Shown: piece after piece, positions 1 to 9,223 of the stretch | Position numbering within the stretch: position 1 is the first letter of the stretch | Layout of the letters: each line of letters opens with the position of its first letter | Origin: Antedon mediterranea | Lineage: Eukaryota > Echinodermata > Crinoidea > Comatulida > Antedonidae | Length of the DNA stretch: 64,000 nucleotides | Direction of reading: 5' to 3' | Assembly: GCF_964355755.1 (NCBI RefSeq) | Contig: NC_092670.1 | Coordinates: forward strand, 12,275,201-12,339,200 | Program-made: the position numbers and the translations under genes | The notes under the pieces: generated by a model | Told to the model about the DNA's origin: nothing | Seen by the model: only the letters and a program-made list of their open reading frames with translations | Database searches by the model: none

Positions 1-816
1 TAATGTTTGGCAATTGCCTTTTAATGACACTAAGTGCAAGGTATTTCATTATTGTCGTGATAATCCCAATTTCTTGTATTCAATGGCTGGTACTTTACTA
101 CATGAGGTAAAGCAGGAGAAAGATCTAGGTGTTACCTTTGATCCTAGTTTAATCTTTAATTTGCATGTAGCGGATATTTGTAAAAGAGCTAATAAGAAAC
201 TAGGAATGATTTATAGATCTTTTAAATTCTTGAATAAAGATGGATTTTTGAAGCTGTATAAGTCTATTGTCAGGCCAACGCTTGAATATTGTAACACTGT
301 TTATAATCCTATTAGAAAACGAGATCAGGATGAAATAGAGAAGGTCCAGCAAAGAGCAACAAGATTGATTCCTAGGTACCGTAATATTCCTTATGAACAA
401 CATTTGAGAATTCTTGGTCTTCCTACCATGAGATATCGAAGGCAGAGAGCAGATATTATCCAAGTTTTTAGGATTGTTAAAGGTTTCGATCAACACATTT
501 TTTGAATTTGATCTAGAATCTCGGACCCGTGGACACCCATATAAACTCAAGTTTAAAAGCTCTCGTCTTAATATTAGGAGGAACACGTTCTCCAGGAGAG
601 TTATTCTCTTATGGAATGCTCTGCCTACGGATGTAGTTTCATGTGCTACGGTGAACTTGTTCAAAGCAAAACTTAACGTTGCATGGTCTAACCACCCGCT
701 GAAGTTTTCACCCTATATAGAATATGATTTTATTGCTAAGAGGGGCTTTTAAGCACTGAGTGCTTCGCCTCGATCCCGTAGACGAAAGTGTACGGGAAAC
801 AAGTAAACAAGTAAAG
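1..816 (+). mobile_element. CR1-like non-LTR retrotransposon, 3' part
   Basis: This is the 3' portion of a non-LTR retrotransposon, continuing from outside the window. It comprises the reverse transcriptase C-terminal region, a short 3' UTR and a tail of AAACAAGT-like repeats at about 797-816. The tail runs directly into an integrase coding fragment with no spacer, so this copy appears to have landed in or next to the Gypsy element that follows. The family is inferred from the protein; the clade within CR1/L2/jockey is not certain. Confidence 0.75.
2..752 (+). pseudogene. non-LTR reverse transcriptase C-terminal fragment, frameshifted
   Basis: The translated fragment has the hallmark order of the CR1-type RT C-terminus: a KDLGV block, a RANKKLGMI block, an SIVRPTLEY block and a QRATRLIPRYR block (codons about 40-120). 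Frame 2 stops at 505 inside a run of T residues. The continuation (RTRGHPYKLK, then a VILLWNALP block) lies in another frame from about 496 to 752. One base has therefore been lost near 496-505 and the gene is dead. The usual RT catalytic motif lies upstream of the window. No host function is implied. Confidence 0.8.
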
Positions 817-1942
817 GACGTAATTTTGAAGGTAATGTGATCAAAGAATTATGCCGATTATATAACATCACTAAATCAAGAACGACGCCTTACCATCCCC
901 AAGGGGGAATGGGCAATGCGAAAGGTTCAATAGGACAATGCATGATCGGTTACGCACTTTGCAACCTGCAGCTAAGAAGAACTGGCCAGATCATCTCCCA
1001 GAACTACTTTATGCCTATAACGTCACCCCGCATTCAGCAACAGGTTATTCACCATATTACCTTTTCTTTGGTCGTGAGCCAAAACTACCGATCGACCATA
1101 TTTTGAGAAATGAGCTAGATGCAGATGAAAGTGGAAGTATAGAAGAATGGGTAAGCAACCACCACCATAGGGCGTGCATTCCAAAGTGCTTTAGTAGAAA
1201 TAGAGAAGCAAGCTCTAGCACGAAGAGAAAGAAACAATCGCACCGCAGATGAGACGGACCTTCTTATTGGAGCAAGAGTATTTTTAAGAAACCATCCTTT
1301 CGGTCGAAATAAGATACAAGACTACTGGCAATCTACTGTACACCGTATGTTGTAATCAACCGACCGAATCCGACTGGGAATGTGTACACAATACAACCGT
1401 TGACCGGTGCTGGACAGGATAAGACTGTCAACAGCCTACTCGAGAAATCAAGCAGAAGAATTTAGACAACCCAGCTACACAAAGTAATAACTTAACTGAA
1501 CTGGAGGTAATTCCAAGTGACACAGTTGACAGACAGTTTTGATGGTCCATTTGAAATATTTCTCCCTGAACAAGAACCTGTAATTATACAACATGATGAA
1601 CCAGAACATGCAGTTATACGGCATGATGAACCAGAACCTGTAGTCATACGATATGACGAACCAGAACCTGTAGTCATACAACATGATGAACCAGAACCTG
1701 TAGTTATACAACATGATGAACCAGAACATGCAGTTATACAGCATGAAGAACCAGAAAATGTACATCGAATTGTAAATAGAGATGATGAAGGAGAATTAAT
1801 AAGAAATAAAGAAGATATTGTTCGTGAACCACATTTAGATGTACAAAGTAATAGTGATGCAGACCAGTCTAAAGCAGAAACAATAAGACGATCTAAACGA
1901 ATCAAAGATAAAGAAGACAAACAGTCAACAGTGCTATCTTAG
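817..1942 (+). pseudogene. Gypsy integrase C-terminal part with repeat-rich acidic tail
   Basis: From 817 the frame reads into the last integrase motif region ([10 protein letters not shown], codons near 870-905). The partner [16 protein letters not shown] block follows in another frame at about 1010-1050, so at least one frameshift sits near 905-925. A further block (RVFLRNHPFGRNKIQDYW, about 1288-1330) resembles the region after the integrase core of Gypsy pol proteins. The last 140 codons (1517-1942) contain a 10-residue repeat built on EPVVIQHDEP and end with a basic RRSKRIK stretch. These motifs are typical of Ty3/Gypsy; the acidic repeat looks lineage-specific. Confidence 0.75.
1569..1755 (+). 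repeat. 30-bp coding minisatellite in Gypsy pol tail
   Basis: About six tandem 30-bp units encode variants of EPVVIQHDEP. Most differences between units are substitutions and length is conserved, so the reading frame is kept through the array. Confidence 0.8.
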
Positions 1943-2067
1943 CAGAATTTAGCAAAACACAGTTTTTGTTTGCACAAATGTTAGCCGGACAATTTAATAA
2001 CAGTTCGACGAAATATTCTACAAATAGTCATGTTGCCGAGGACGACAACGGACAAAGCTGGGGAGAA

Positions 2068-2865
2068 TGTAACAGCTGGATTGAATTTGATTATCTATAC
2101 ATATTTTGCTTAATGTTTTTGCTTATTTTTTTGTTTTTGTTGTCAGGGACAACAACGGATAAAGATGGGGAGTATGTAAGGTACGGGTTTTACCCGTCTC
2201 CTCGTAGTACATTGTATATATCAGCGTGCAGCCCTGTGGTACTTCGCAGTAATAAGTAGTTCTTATTTATGATTATCAATTCTATTATGAAATCTATGTT
2301 TACTTCATTGATGATAGAGTTTTATGTTTACATGATGAATAATGTATTTGTACAGTAGTTATTATCTAAGTTATGACGATATGATAGAACAAGGTATAAT
2401 ATTGTGCGGATGATTACACCGCAGGTAATTTGTAATTAGGACTAGCGCATTACTACTGCGCGTACAGTCAGAACGAATCAAGAAGTCAAAAGGTCAAACA
2501 CCTCGTGTTTCTCCATGTTAAAGTTTTACCTGTATTGCCTATAAAATAAGAGGCAAGGCCAACGGTCACGCTAGTTACAGTATTGTGTGTTAAAGGATAC
2601 CGTGTTGTGTTGCTTTGTAATACAAGCCAATGGTTTCTTATAAAGTTAATTATGACATGATGTAGTCAAGGACTAACGATGATAAGTTTGTATTTTTATA
2701 TTATATTTTCTAGCTTGGCATACCGGCATTACTTGTCAAGTTGGGGGTGTTTAGTTTTTATAAGTTTTGTGGTTTTATTGCGATACTAGTTCCTATTCGA
2801 TCTGAATAAATTTGTCATCGAAGATTACATCGTCTCTTTGGCTATTATTCTTCCTGTACTTTACA
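2068..2865 (+). repeat. 3' LTR of the truncated Gypsy element
   Basis: The LTR starts TGTAACAG directly after a purine-rich tract (AAAGCTGGGGAGAA) and ends CTTTACA, giving matching TGTAA...TTACA termini over 798 bp. It contains a TATA-like box at 2540-2548 and an AATAAA at 2805-2810, near the expected poly(A) region. No second LTR is in the window, so the target duplication cannot be checked. Confidence 0.7.
2540..2548 (+). promoter_or_regulatory. TATA-like box in LTR
   Basis: TATAAAATA lies inside the LTR upstream of an AATAAA signal at 2805, the usual order of LTR promoter and poly(A) elements. Confidence 0.45.
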
Positions 2866-2985
2866 ATAATATGGATTAACAATATATAAAACATTGTAAA
2901 TTATAGATTATTCTTTTATATATTTAAATAAAAGTAATTCTTTAAGTTGTTTAGAGACAAAACATTGAAAGGCAACACGATATAG

Positions 2986-3668
2986 AAGATTTCAGTTTGG
3001 ACTCAGATCTCCCAAAAGATTAAGAAATTCATAACGAAACATGACAATAACATTGTCTTGTTATTAGATGGGTTAGATGAATTACGGTTTAATAATCAAA
3101 GCTTAATTAGTCTCTTCAGAAAGAAGAACTTAAATAAATGTACTGTAGTACTTACTTCACGACTAGAAAACATAGATGAATTTATAGAGTCTGATGTACA
3201 TGTAAGAGTTAAGGGATTTAATAAAGACAGCGTAAGAAATTATATTGACGGACACTTCCGGTATTTTGGAAAACCACATTTAGGAGAATCTCTTAAAGAT
3301 GAATTAGATACAAAAAAACATCCAGAAGCATATTCAATGTGCAAAAATCCAATGCTACTTCTTTCAATGTGTGTACTGTGGGAAGACAATCAAAGTTTTC
3401 CTGAAAATAAGGCTGAACTTTTTAAAGAAATATTTCGTAGCATTTTAAATCAGTTTAATAAACAAGGGAACGTTCAAAAGATTTCTAAATTAGAAGAAAC
3501 TCCAGTCGAGTATGTAAATTCTATGATTTTGTTAGGAAAATGTATGTATAAAAGCTTAAAGGCAAATCAACTTTCAATTAGCAATGACTAATATACATTC
3601 GAACAAAGATTTGGTTGACATGGCCCTAAAACTTGGATTTTTTTACGAAGAACCACCAAATTCAAAAT
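2986..3668 (+). pseudogene. NACHT-domain (NLR-type STAND NTPase) fragment
   Basis: The open stretch carries the second half of a NACHT domain. It has a Walker B block (VLLLDGLDEL at about 3052-3081), a sensor-1 block (CTVVLTSR at about 3139-3162), the VRVKGFNKDSVRNYI region and a NPMLLLSMC block typical of the NACHT winged-helix side. An in-frame stop at 2983-2985 cuts it off before any Walker A loop, and no such loop is visible upstream. It stops at about 3589, but a frameshifted continuation (SNKDLVDMALKLGF, about 3599-3641) still matches the expected family sequence. NLRs are intracellular immune sensors; this copy is a relic or an isolated decayed exon. Confidence 0.7.
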
Positions 3669-3969
3669 AGTATAATAAATGTGTTTATGTGAAAAACATG
3701 AGATGCTGTATCACAGAAATGTTTCAGTCATTTTCATCTTGTTTTGTCTCCAAATTTTGCTTTAATTTCTATGGTATTATAAAGTGTGCTATTACCATTC
3801 AATGTTCACTATAACATACTGTATATATATACTGTACTGTATAATATAATTCTATTTATAAGTTTTATATATTATTTGCTTAATATTTCTATTCTAAAAT
3901 GTTTAATTTTTAAAAGTGTTATATCATATAAAATACATAACATTTCCAAGGTTTACAGTGGAAAAAAAA

Positions 3970-4225
3970 TAATGTGTCTCTAAAAATATATAATATTTCA
4001 CTATTGACAACTTTCTTCATATGCTTATTAGTAGAAATATTCTTATGTAGAAATATTAAAAATATTTAAGAAAAATATATACAACTGTGTCTCTATAGAT
4101 CAATTTCATGTATTGACAACTTTCATAATATACTTATGTAGAAATATTCCTAATAAAAAAAAATATGTAAAACTTTGTCTCTAAATATATATCAATTTCA
4201 CGTATTGACAACTTTCATAATTAAT
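3970..4225. repeat. tandem repeat of roughly 85-115 bp, about 3 copies
   Basis: Three units begin near 3972, 4087 and 4174. Each contains a TGTCTCTA...ATCAATTTCA.GTATTGACAACTTTCAT core, and the first two are followed by TTA.GTAGAAATAT. The GTAGAAATAT motif recurs at about 5020-5036 and 7362-7373 around the second Gypsy element. Confidence 0.6.
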
Positions 4226-4284
4226 TGTCAATCTCAATATGTCACGCAATGGATGCGAATTACACGGTATAAAACTAAACAACC

Positions 4285-4857
4285 TTAGTTTACGCGGATG
4301 ATATGGTACTTTTTGCACCATCTGCCTCCGCCTTACAACATCTAATTCTTATGTGTGAAAAATACTCAATTAACGCATGATATATTGTATAACAAGAAAA
4401 AATCTGTATGTATGTTATTCTGTCCTACAGTCAGGAAATTGTCAGAGCTTCCCACTTTAAACTTATTTGAGTCGGAACTTGACTTTGTTAGAGTTTTTAA
4501 TTACTTGGGTCACACTTTGACACCCGATTTGAAAGAAAGTGTTTTTTGTTTAAAACATATTGTAATAACTTATACTGTGCTTCTCTGTGGGCAAATGTTA
4601 ATGTAAAATCTATGGAAGCACTAAAGGTGTGCTTCAACAATGCCTTACGCCTGCTCCTTAATAAACCTAGGTCATGCAGTGCCAGCACCATGTTTGTAGA
4701 AAACCACATCTGCTCGTTCTACGAACTACAACGTAAGGTGGTGTTTGGCATGTTGTGCAGGTTGGGAAGGACAGGCAATATTGTCACAAAATGTATTTAT
4801 GAATTTGCTTTTCCTTCATCCAATCTACATGATAGATGTATGAAGCTATTGTTCTAA
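4285..4857 (+). pseudogene. second non-LTR reverse transcriptase remnant
   Basis: The fragment starts at the RT catalytic box (LVYADDMVLFAPSA, from 4285). It continues after a frameshift near 4372, with blocks FNYLGHTLTPDL (about 4495-4530) and, in a further frame, LFKTYCNNLYCASLWANV (about 4543-4596). At least two frameshifts are present. The YADD box and downstream order are those of non-LTR RTs. A T-rich 3' UTR and a GATGAATGAATAATAAT tail follow to about 5004. Confidence 0.7.
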
Positions 4858-5004
4858 CCACGTGACTATGTGGCATAGGTTTTTTATTTTTTTTTATATT
4901 TCTATATTATATATTTTTGTTATATTTATAATTATGTACACTAATTTGTTATTGAGCTATGGAGAATTTTTTTTTTCCGAAATAAAAGATGAATGAATAA
5001 TAAT
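4858..5004 (+). repeat. 3' UTR and GAATGAAT-type tail of the non-LTR remnant
   Basis: An AT-rich stretch after the RT stop ends with AATAAAAGATGAATGAATAA, the kind of short simple tail left by CR1/I-group retrotransposons. It marks the 3' end of the preceding remnant. Confidence 0.5.
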
Positions 5005-5042
5005 GCTTAAGTAGAAATATTCTTAAGTAGAAATATGCTTAA

Positions 5043-5189
5043 TGTAATATATTCATATTAGCAATTTAACGACTGGATTGGAGACTAATAAAGGAGTTCT
5101 ACAATATGGCTGATCACATTAGCACATGGTCTGATTTCTTAGTGAAATACTTAGTGTTATCATTCATTCCCAGAGCACAATATATAACA
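5043..5189 (+). repeat. 5' LTR (147 bp)
   Basis: It begins TGTAATATAT and ends ATATATAACA. Positions 5084-5189 are repeated almost exactly at 7154-7258. The sequence TTGGCGACGAG directly after it is the usual place and style of a Gypsy primer-binding site. Confidence 0.8.
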
Positions 5190-5207
5190 TTGGCGACGAG
5201 AATTGTG
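5190..5207 (+). other. candidate primer-binding site
   Basis: TTGGCGACGAGAATTGTG follows the LTR end directly. Its position and TGGCGAC core match Gypsy primer-binding sites; the tRNA cannot be named from sequence alone. Confidence 0.45.
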
Positions 5208-5244
5208 GATAAGTGAACTCCGTGAATATTATCAGTAAGCAATA

Positions 5245-6286
5245 ATGTCTAAATTTGACATATCGGTGGAGTATTTTGATCCAACCATACAAGAATGGGC
5301 GAGATGGATCGCCAGGTTTGATAACTACTAGTGGCAGCGAACGTGACTGCTGACGTAAGGAAGAGAGCACTACTGCTACACTTCATTGGCCCAGGTAACT
5401 TTAACACATTTGAAATGCTACCAAATAAAGGTACGACATACGTACAGGCAAAAGAAGCTTTGAAAAATTACTTCTTACCATCATCGAACAGTGAATTTGA
5501 AAGATCGAAATTTAGAAAGTTACAGCAAAATAAAGGTGAGAGCATTGACGTGTATCACATTAGACTACGTGAACAAGCTGATAAGTGTGATTTCCATGAT
5601 ATTAGTGGAGAGATTAAATCACATATTATTCAATCGACAACAGATTCTAAGCTAAGAAAATTTGGTTTGAAAACGGGTGGATGTACATTAGATGAGTTAC
5701 TTCTACATGGTAGGACAAATGAACTAACAACTAAACAATCTAATGAAATGGAGAACGGTGATAATACTAGTAGTAGTATGCCTAGTCGTAGTGGCGAGAC
5801 TAAGGCAGATCATTCAGTTAATAAAATAACACAAGCGAAGCAATGTAATAAGTGTGGTTCTACACCAGGTCATACCGCTTCACAGTGTCCAGCTAGCAAT
5901 AGAATATGCTATCGTTGTTCAAGAGTAGGACATTACGCAACACAGTGTTATTCAAAGAGTACACACAAGGGAAATTCTTCATGTGGTAGAAACAACCAGC
6001 GATATAACGACCAAAGTTCACGCGGTGGTAATAGAAGACGCGGTAATCAAACAGGAAGTATACGAGCGCGAGCTAGACGTGTCAATCAAACAGAACGAGG
6101 GTTCTCAGATGATAGCGACAGTGATCATTCAATGTTTGTATTAAGTAATAATAAGATAGATAGAAGTCATTTCAAAACTATTTTAAACGTAAATGATGTT
6201 AATCTTGAAATGCTAATTGATACTCAAGCTGATGATACTATAATGTCTATTGATACCTACAGTACAACAAATATTTTAGTCATATA
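5245..6286 (+). pseudogene. Gypsy gag with two zinc knuckles and aspartic protease start
   Basis: The frame opens at ATG 5245, breaks at a stop/frameshift at 5329-5331 and continues to 6286. After a gag core of about 150 residues there are two CCHC knuckles (CNKCGSTPGHTASQC and CYRCSRVGHYATQC, about 5854-5948), an Arg/Gly-rich stretch and then LIDTQADDTIM at about 6211-6243. The last block sits where the protease DTG triad belongs, but Gly is replaced by Gln, so the protease would be dead even without the other breaks. Knuckle spacing CX2CX4HX4C is canonical. Confidence 0.8.
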
Positions 6287-6290
6287 AAAA

Positions 6291-6554
6291 TTGACCCAGA
6301 TGTTATTGATTCCTCTTAAAACATACAGTGGTGAGAAACTTAAGTTAATTGGAAAAATTAAGTGTAAAGTTGTTGACAAACAAAATGTCATACACTATCT
6401 GAGTGCTAACGTAGCTGACTATAAAGCTAAACTGACTTTACTTGGTGTAGATTGGCTTAATGTGGTTAAACTAGACTGGTCAAAAATAACCCAAAACTTA
6501 AATTCCAGAAATGTAAATAGTCTGCAAAAAGATAAAGGTGTAAATTTGAGATAA
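6291..6554 (+). pseudogene. Gypsy protease-RT connecting region
   Basis: An open stretch continues the pol frame after the stop at 6284-6286. It includes LLGVDWLNVVKLDW (about 6440-6481), the conserved block between protease and RT in Gypsy pol. It ends at a stop at 6552-6554. Confidence 0.65.
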
Positions 6555-6570
6555 TTCTCAGTTACAGGCA

Positions 6571-7158
6571 TTGTTAAAAGAACATGCACAATTGTTTGAG
6601 TCTGATAAGAAAGGTATTACAGGAGAAAAAGTTCATATTAACATGAAACAAAATGTTCAACCCATATATTGTAAAGCTAGATTTGTACCATATGCAATGA
6701 AATCTAAAGTAGAAAGAGAGTTGGTTAAATTAGAAAATGAACATGTACAAACGAAAGTAGAAAAATCAAATTGGGCATCACCTATAGTAGTGGTTCCTAA
6801 ATCCGACGGTACTGTTAGAATTTGTGGGGACTATAGTGTTACCATAAACCAACATGTAACAGATGAAGAATACAGCTTACCCAGTGCTGATGATTTGTAC
6901 TCTGAACTTTCAGGAAAACGTGTAATTACAAAGCTTGACTTATCACATGCGTACACACAGTTGAATATTGACGGAGAGAGTAAAGAGTTTGTAACTATAA
7001 ACACACACAAAGGTCTATATACGTTTAACAAACTGCCGTATGGAATTAAACCTGCATCAAAGCTGTTCCAAAAACAAATGGATAAGATGTTAACAGGGAT
7101 TGAATGTTGCTTATGCAATCAAGATGATGTTTTGATCCATACGAAAACCGAAAACTAA
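6571..7158 (+). pseudogene. Gypsy reverse transcriptase, truncated just after the active site
   Basis: The RT blocks appear in the normal order: WASPIVVVPKSDGTVRICGDY (about 6769-6831), KRVITKLDLSHAY (about 6918-6957), TFNKLPYGIKPAS (about 7021-7059) and the catalytic box. The box reads CNQDDVL rather than the usual YxDD, so the tyrosine and one neighbour have changed. The frame is cut after IHTKTEN where the deletion fuses RT to the middle of the 3' LTR. Confidence 0.8.
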
Positions 7159-7258
7159 TAAAGGAGTTCTACAATATGGCTAAACATTAGCACATGGTCT
7201 GATTTCTTAGTGAAATACTTAAGTATTATCATTCATTCCCAGAGCACAATATATAACA
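7154..7258 (+). repeat. 3' LTR, last 105 bp only
   Basis: This is a near-identical copy of 5084-5189, beginning at ACTAATAAAGG and ending ATATAACA, followed by CTTAA. It lacks the first 41 bp of the LTR. It has also lost a few bases around GGCTGATCAC. Confidence 0.85.
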
Positions 7259-7263
7259 CTTAA

Positions 7264-8084
7264 CAGTATTTTACATTGGCCAATATTATTTTTTTTGCAA
7301 TTTGAAGTATTTTTCTTAGTTTTATTGTCTTAATTATGGTATGATAAAATGTCTTGAATCTTAAGTAGAAATATGCTTAAATACATGAAAAAGGCATAGG
7401 ATACCAACAACTTTCAATACAATGAATAAATCAATAGTTGAGCTATCTTTTGGTTTTTTTGCTGACAATGCCTTTCATACCGATATTACCTATGGAGAGC
7501 AACTAGCACCATTTTAATTTGTTTTAAAATAAAGTATAGTAGACCTATTGCACAATAAGGAATCTTTCAACGAATGAAAAATAATCTGTCCATTGAATGA
7601 ATACAAAACACTTGATAATGCACTTTACATTAAGATATAATGAACAGAAACCTCCGCTTCCATCTTGAATAGACTAGGCCACAACAAAAAGCTGTAGGCA
7701 AGAAGAAGAATAATTGCCAGCATAATCTTACATTTATCAACTTATTGAACAACACAAATCTAAGTGCTGTGGCCGTATTCACCATTCACACTTAGCTAAC
7801 GGAAACACTTATCTTTAAAAATAAGAAAAATCTCCTATTTAAGTGAATACAATTTTATTTAGGGAAATACTTAAATGTGTATTAAGTTATGTGAAATACT
7901 TAATATTTAAGTGGAATATCTCGCTTAAGTGTGAATATGGCCTCTGGCTTTTGAAAAGAACCATTGAATATTTACTATACCATTGAATATAATAAATAAT
8001 AAAATGCTATTTGGTACAAAATCAACCAATCAAATATCAACAATATACAGTACCTGAGTGTGTTATCTAATAACAAAATTGTTC
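7264..8084. other. intergenic, no gene seen
   Basis: AT-rich sequence between the Gypsy copy and the 3' end of the macro/TIR gene. No convincing coding block was found. A GTAGAAATATGCTTAA motif at about 7364-7380 matches sequence flanking the Gypsy element on its left side. Confidence 0.5.
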
Positions 8085-9223
8085 TTATAAAACATCACAT
8101 TTACTATTAGAGTTATTTAAATTCTTCTCTTTGTTTTGCTCAGGTCTGACAGTAATTTTGGTTTTGCTAGTGGTTTCTTCTTCTTTTACATTCTTGTTCT
8201 TAATTGAATCTTTAGGTAGTATTATGGTAAACAGTAGCTGACAAAATAAAACAATCAAACTAAAAATATTATGCATTTTAAAAAAAAACCACAATATTGC
8301 ACGGTACAAAGGATAGCCTATAAAATCCTCAAAAGGAATTTACATCCCGAGACGAAACTAAAGTAAAATAATGTATATGCACATATATATATTTGTACCT
8401 TTGAGAGATCAGGGTCATTGACCTCAGATTGCCCTTTGACTTCTGAATGTGAAATTCTGCAGAAAAAAAACATATTTCAAAACTTTTTCTTGTATTACAA
8501 ATTAACATAAATAAAATTAATAATCATTGGACTTCAACCAACACACGCGTATAAATGTATAAAGTTAAAGATATATTGTTCACTAAAACATAAAAAGAGA
8601 AGATTAATTAAAATCAGACTTTGAATAGGTTATTTTGTAGTTTTAATAAAGTTAATCACTTCCATTGGAAAAAAAACGTTTTAACTTATAAAATAAATAA
8701 ATATATGGTTAAATTCAACCAACAACCAATTTGTCTATTTCTTTGATTTGAGTATAATCAAATTTTTGGTCAAAGTGGATAACAATTAGGTGAAATTAAA
8801 ATGGCATATTTAACGAAACATTTTGAGAAGTATTTTTTCAGGAAGACATTACATCTTCAAAGATACAATAGGCCTAGAGTATACTCATACCTTTGAGAGA
8901 TCAGGTTAACCTTGGATTGCTCTTTGACATCTGCTTGAAATCGTGCAATGTTTCCAAGAACAGACCTGGGGCATTTGGAGTCAAGTGTAGTTCTAAAAGA
9001 CACAAGAACATATTATAAAATAGAGAAGAAATAAATTAAGAGGGAAAAATATGTGTATCCACAAGAAAAGCTAAATATTAAAAATTACCTTTCATTCCTA
9101 ATGTCATTGAGTAAATCTCCTGCTGCAATCGCCAGACTTATGGCTGCTTCAACCGACACACGCAAGTAAAGATCCATTGATTTTCTTGTCAAACGAATCT
9201 GTCTGTGTGTTTCTGCCCCATCC
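8085..9223 (-). CDS. C-terminal tail of the macro/TIR gene (exons 11-14)
   Basis: Four short exons (135, 102, 58 and 153 nt) complete the frame after TIR3. Exon 11 encodes a helical LYLRVSVEAAISLAIAAGDL segment. Exons 12 and 13 end in near-identical sequences ([VD]..[LP][ID]LSQR/SK with TGATCTCTCAAAG at the DNA level), suggesting an exon duplication. The last exon is polar with many Lys, Asn and Glu and stops at 8085-8087. No domain is recognised here. Confidence 0.65.

Larger units (their letters stand above)
817..2865 (+). mobile_element. Ty3/Gypsy-like LTR retrotransposon, 5'-truncated copy
   Basis: The 3' part of a Gypsy-type element: the end of integrase, an acidic pol tail with internal repeats, a purine-rich tract at about 2054-2067, and a complete 3' LTR. 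Gag, protease, RT, RNase H and the 5' LTR are absent. The left edge abuts the tail of the CR1-like element. The coding part carries frameshifts, so the copy cannot move by itself. Confidence 0.8.
5043..7258 (+). mobile_element. short-LTR Gypsy-like retrotransposon with internal deletion
   Basis: Both ends are defined by the sequence. A 5-bp duplication, CTTAA, stands immediately before TGTAATATAT (5038-5042) and immediately after ATATAACA (7259-7263). The 5' LTR is 147 bp. The 3' LTR survives only as its last 105 bp. Between them lie gag, a protease-like region and half of RT. RNase H, integrase and the first 41 bp of the 3' LTR are missing in one deletion. Several stops and frameshifts show it is inactive. 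Confidence 0.85.
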
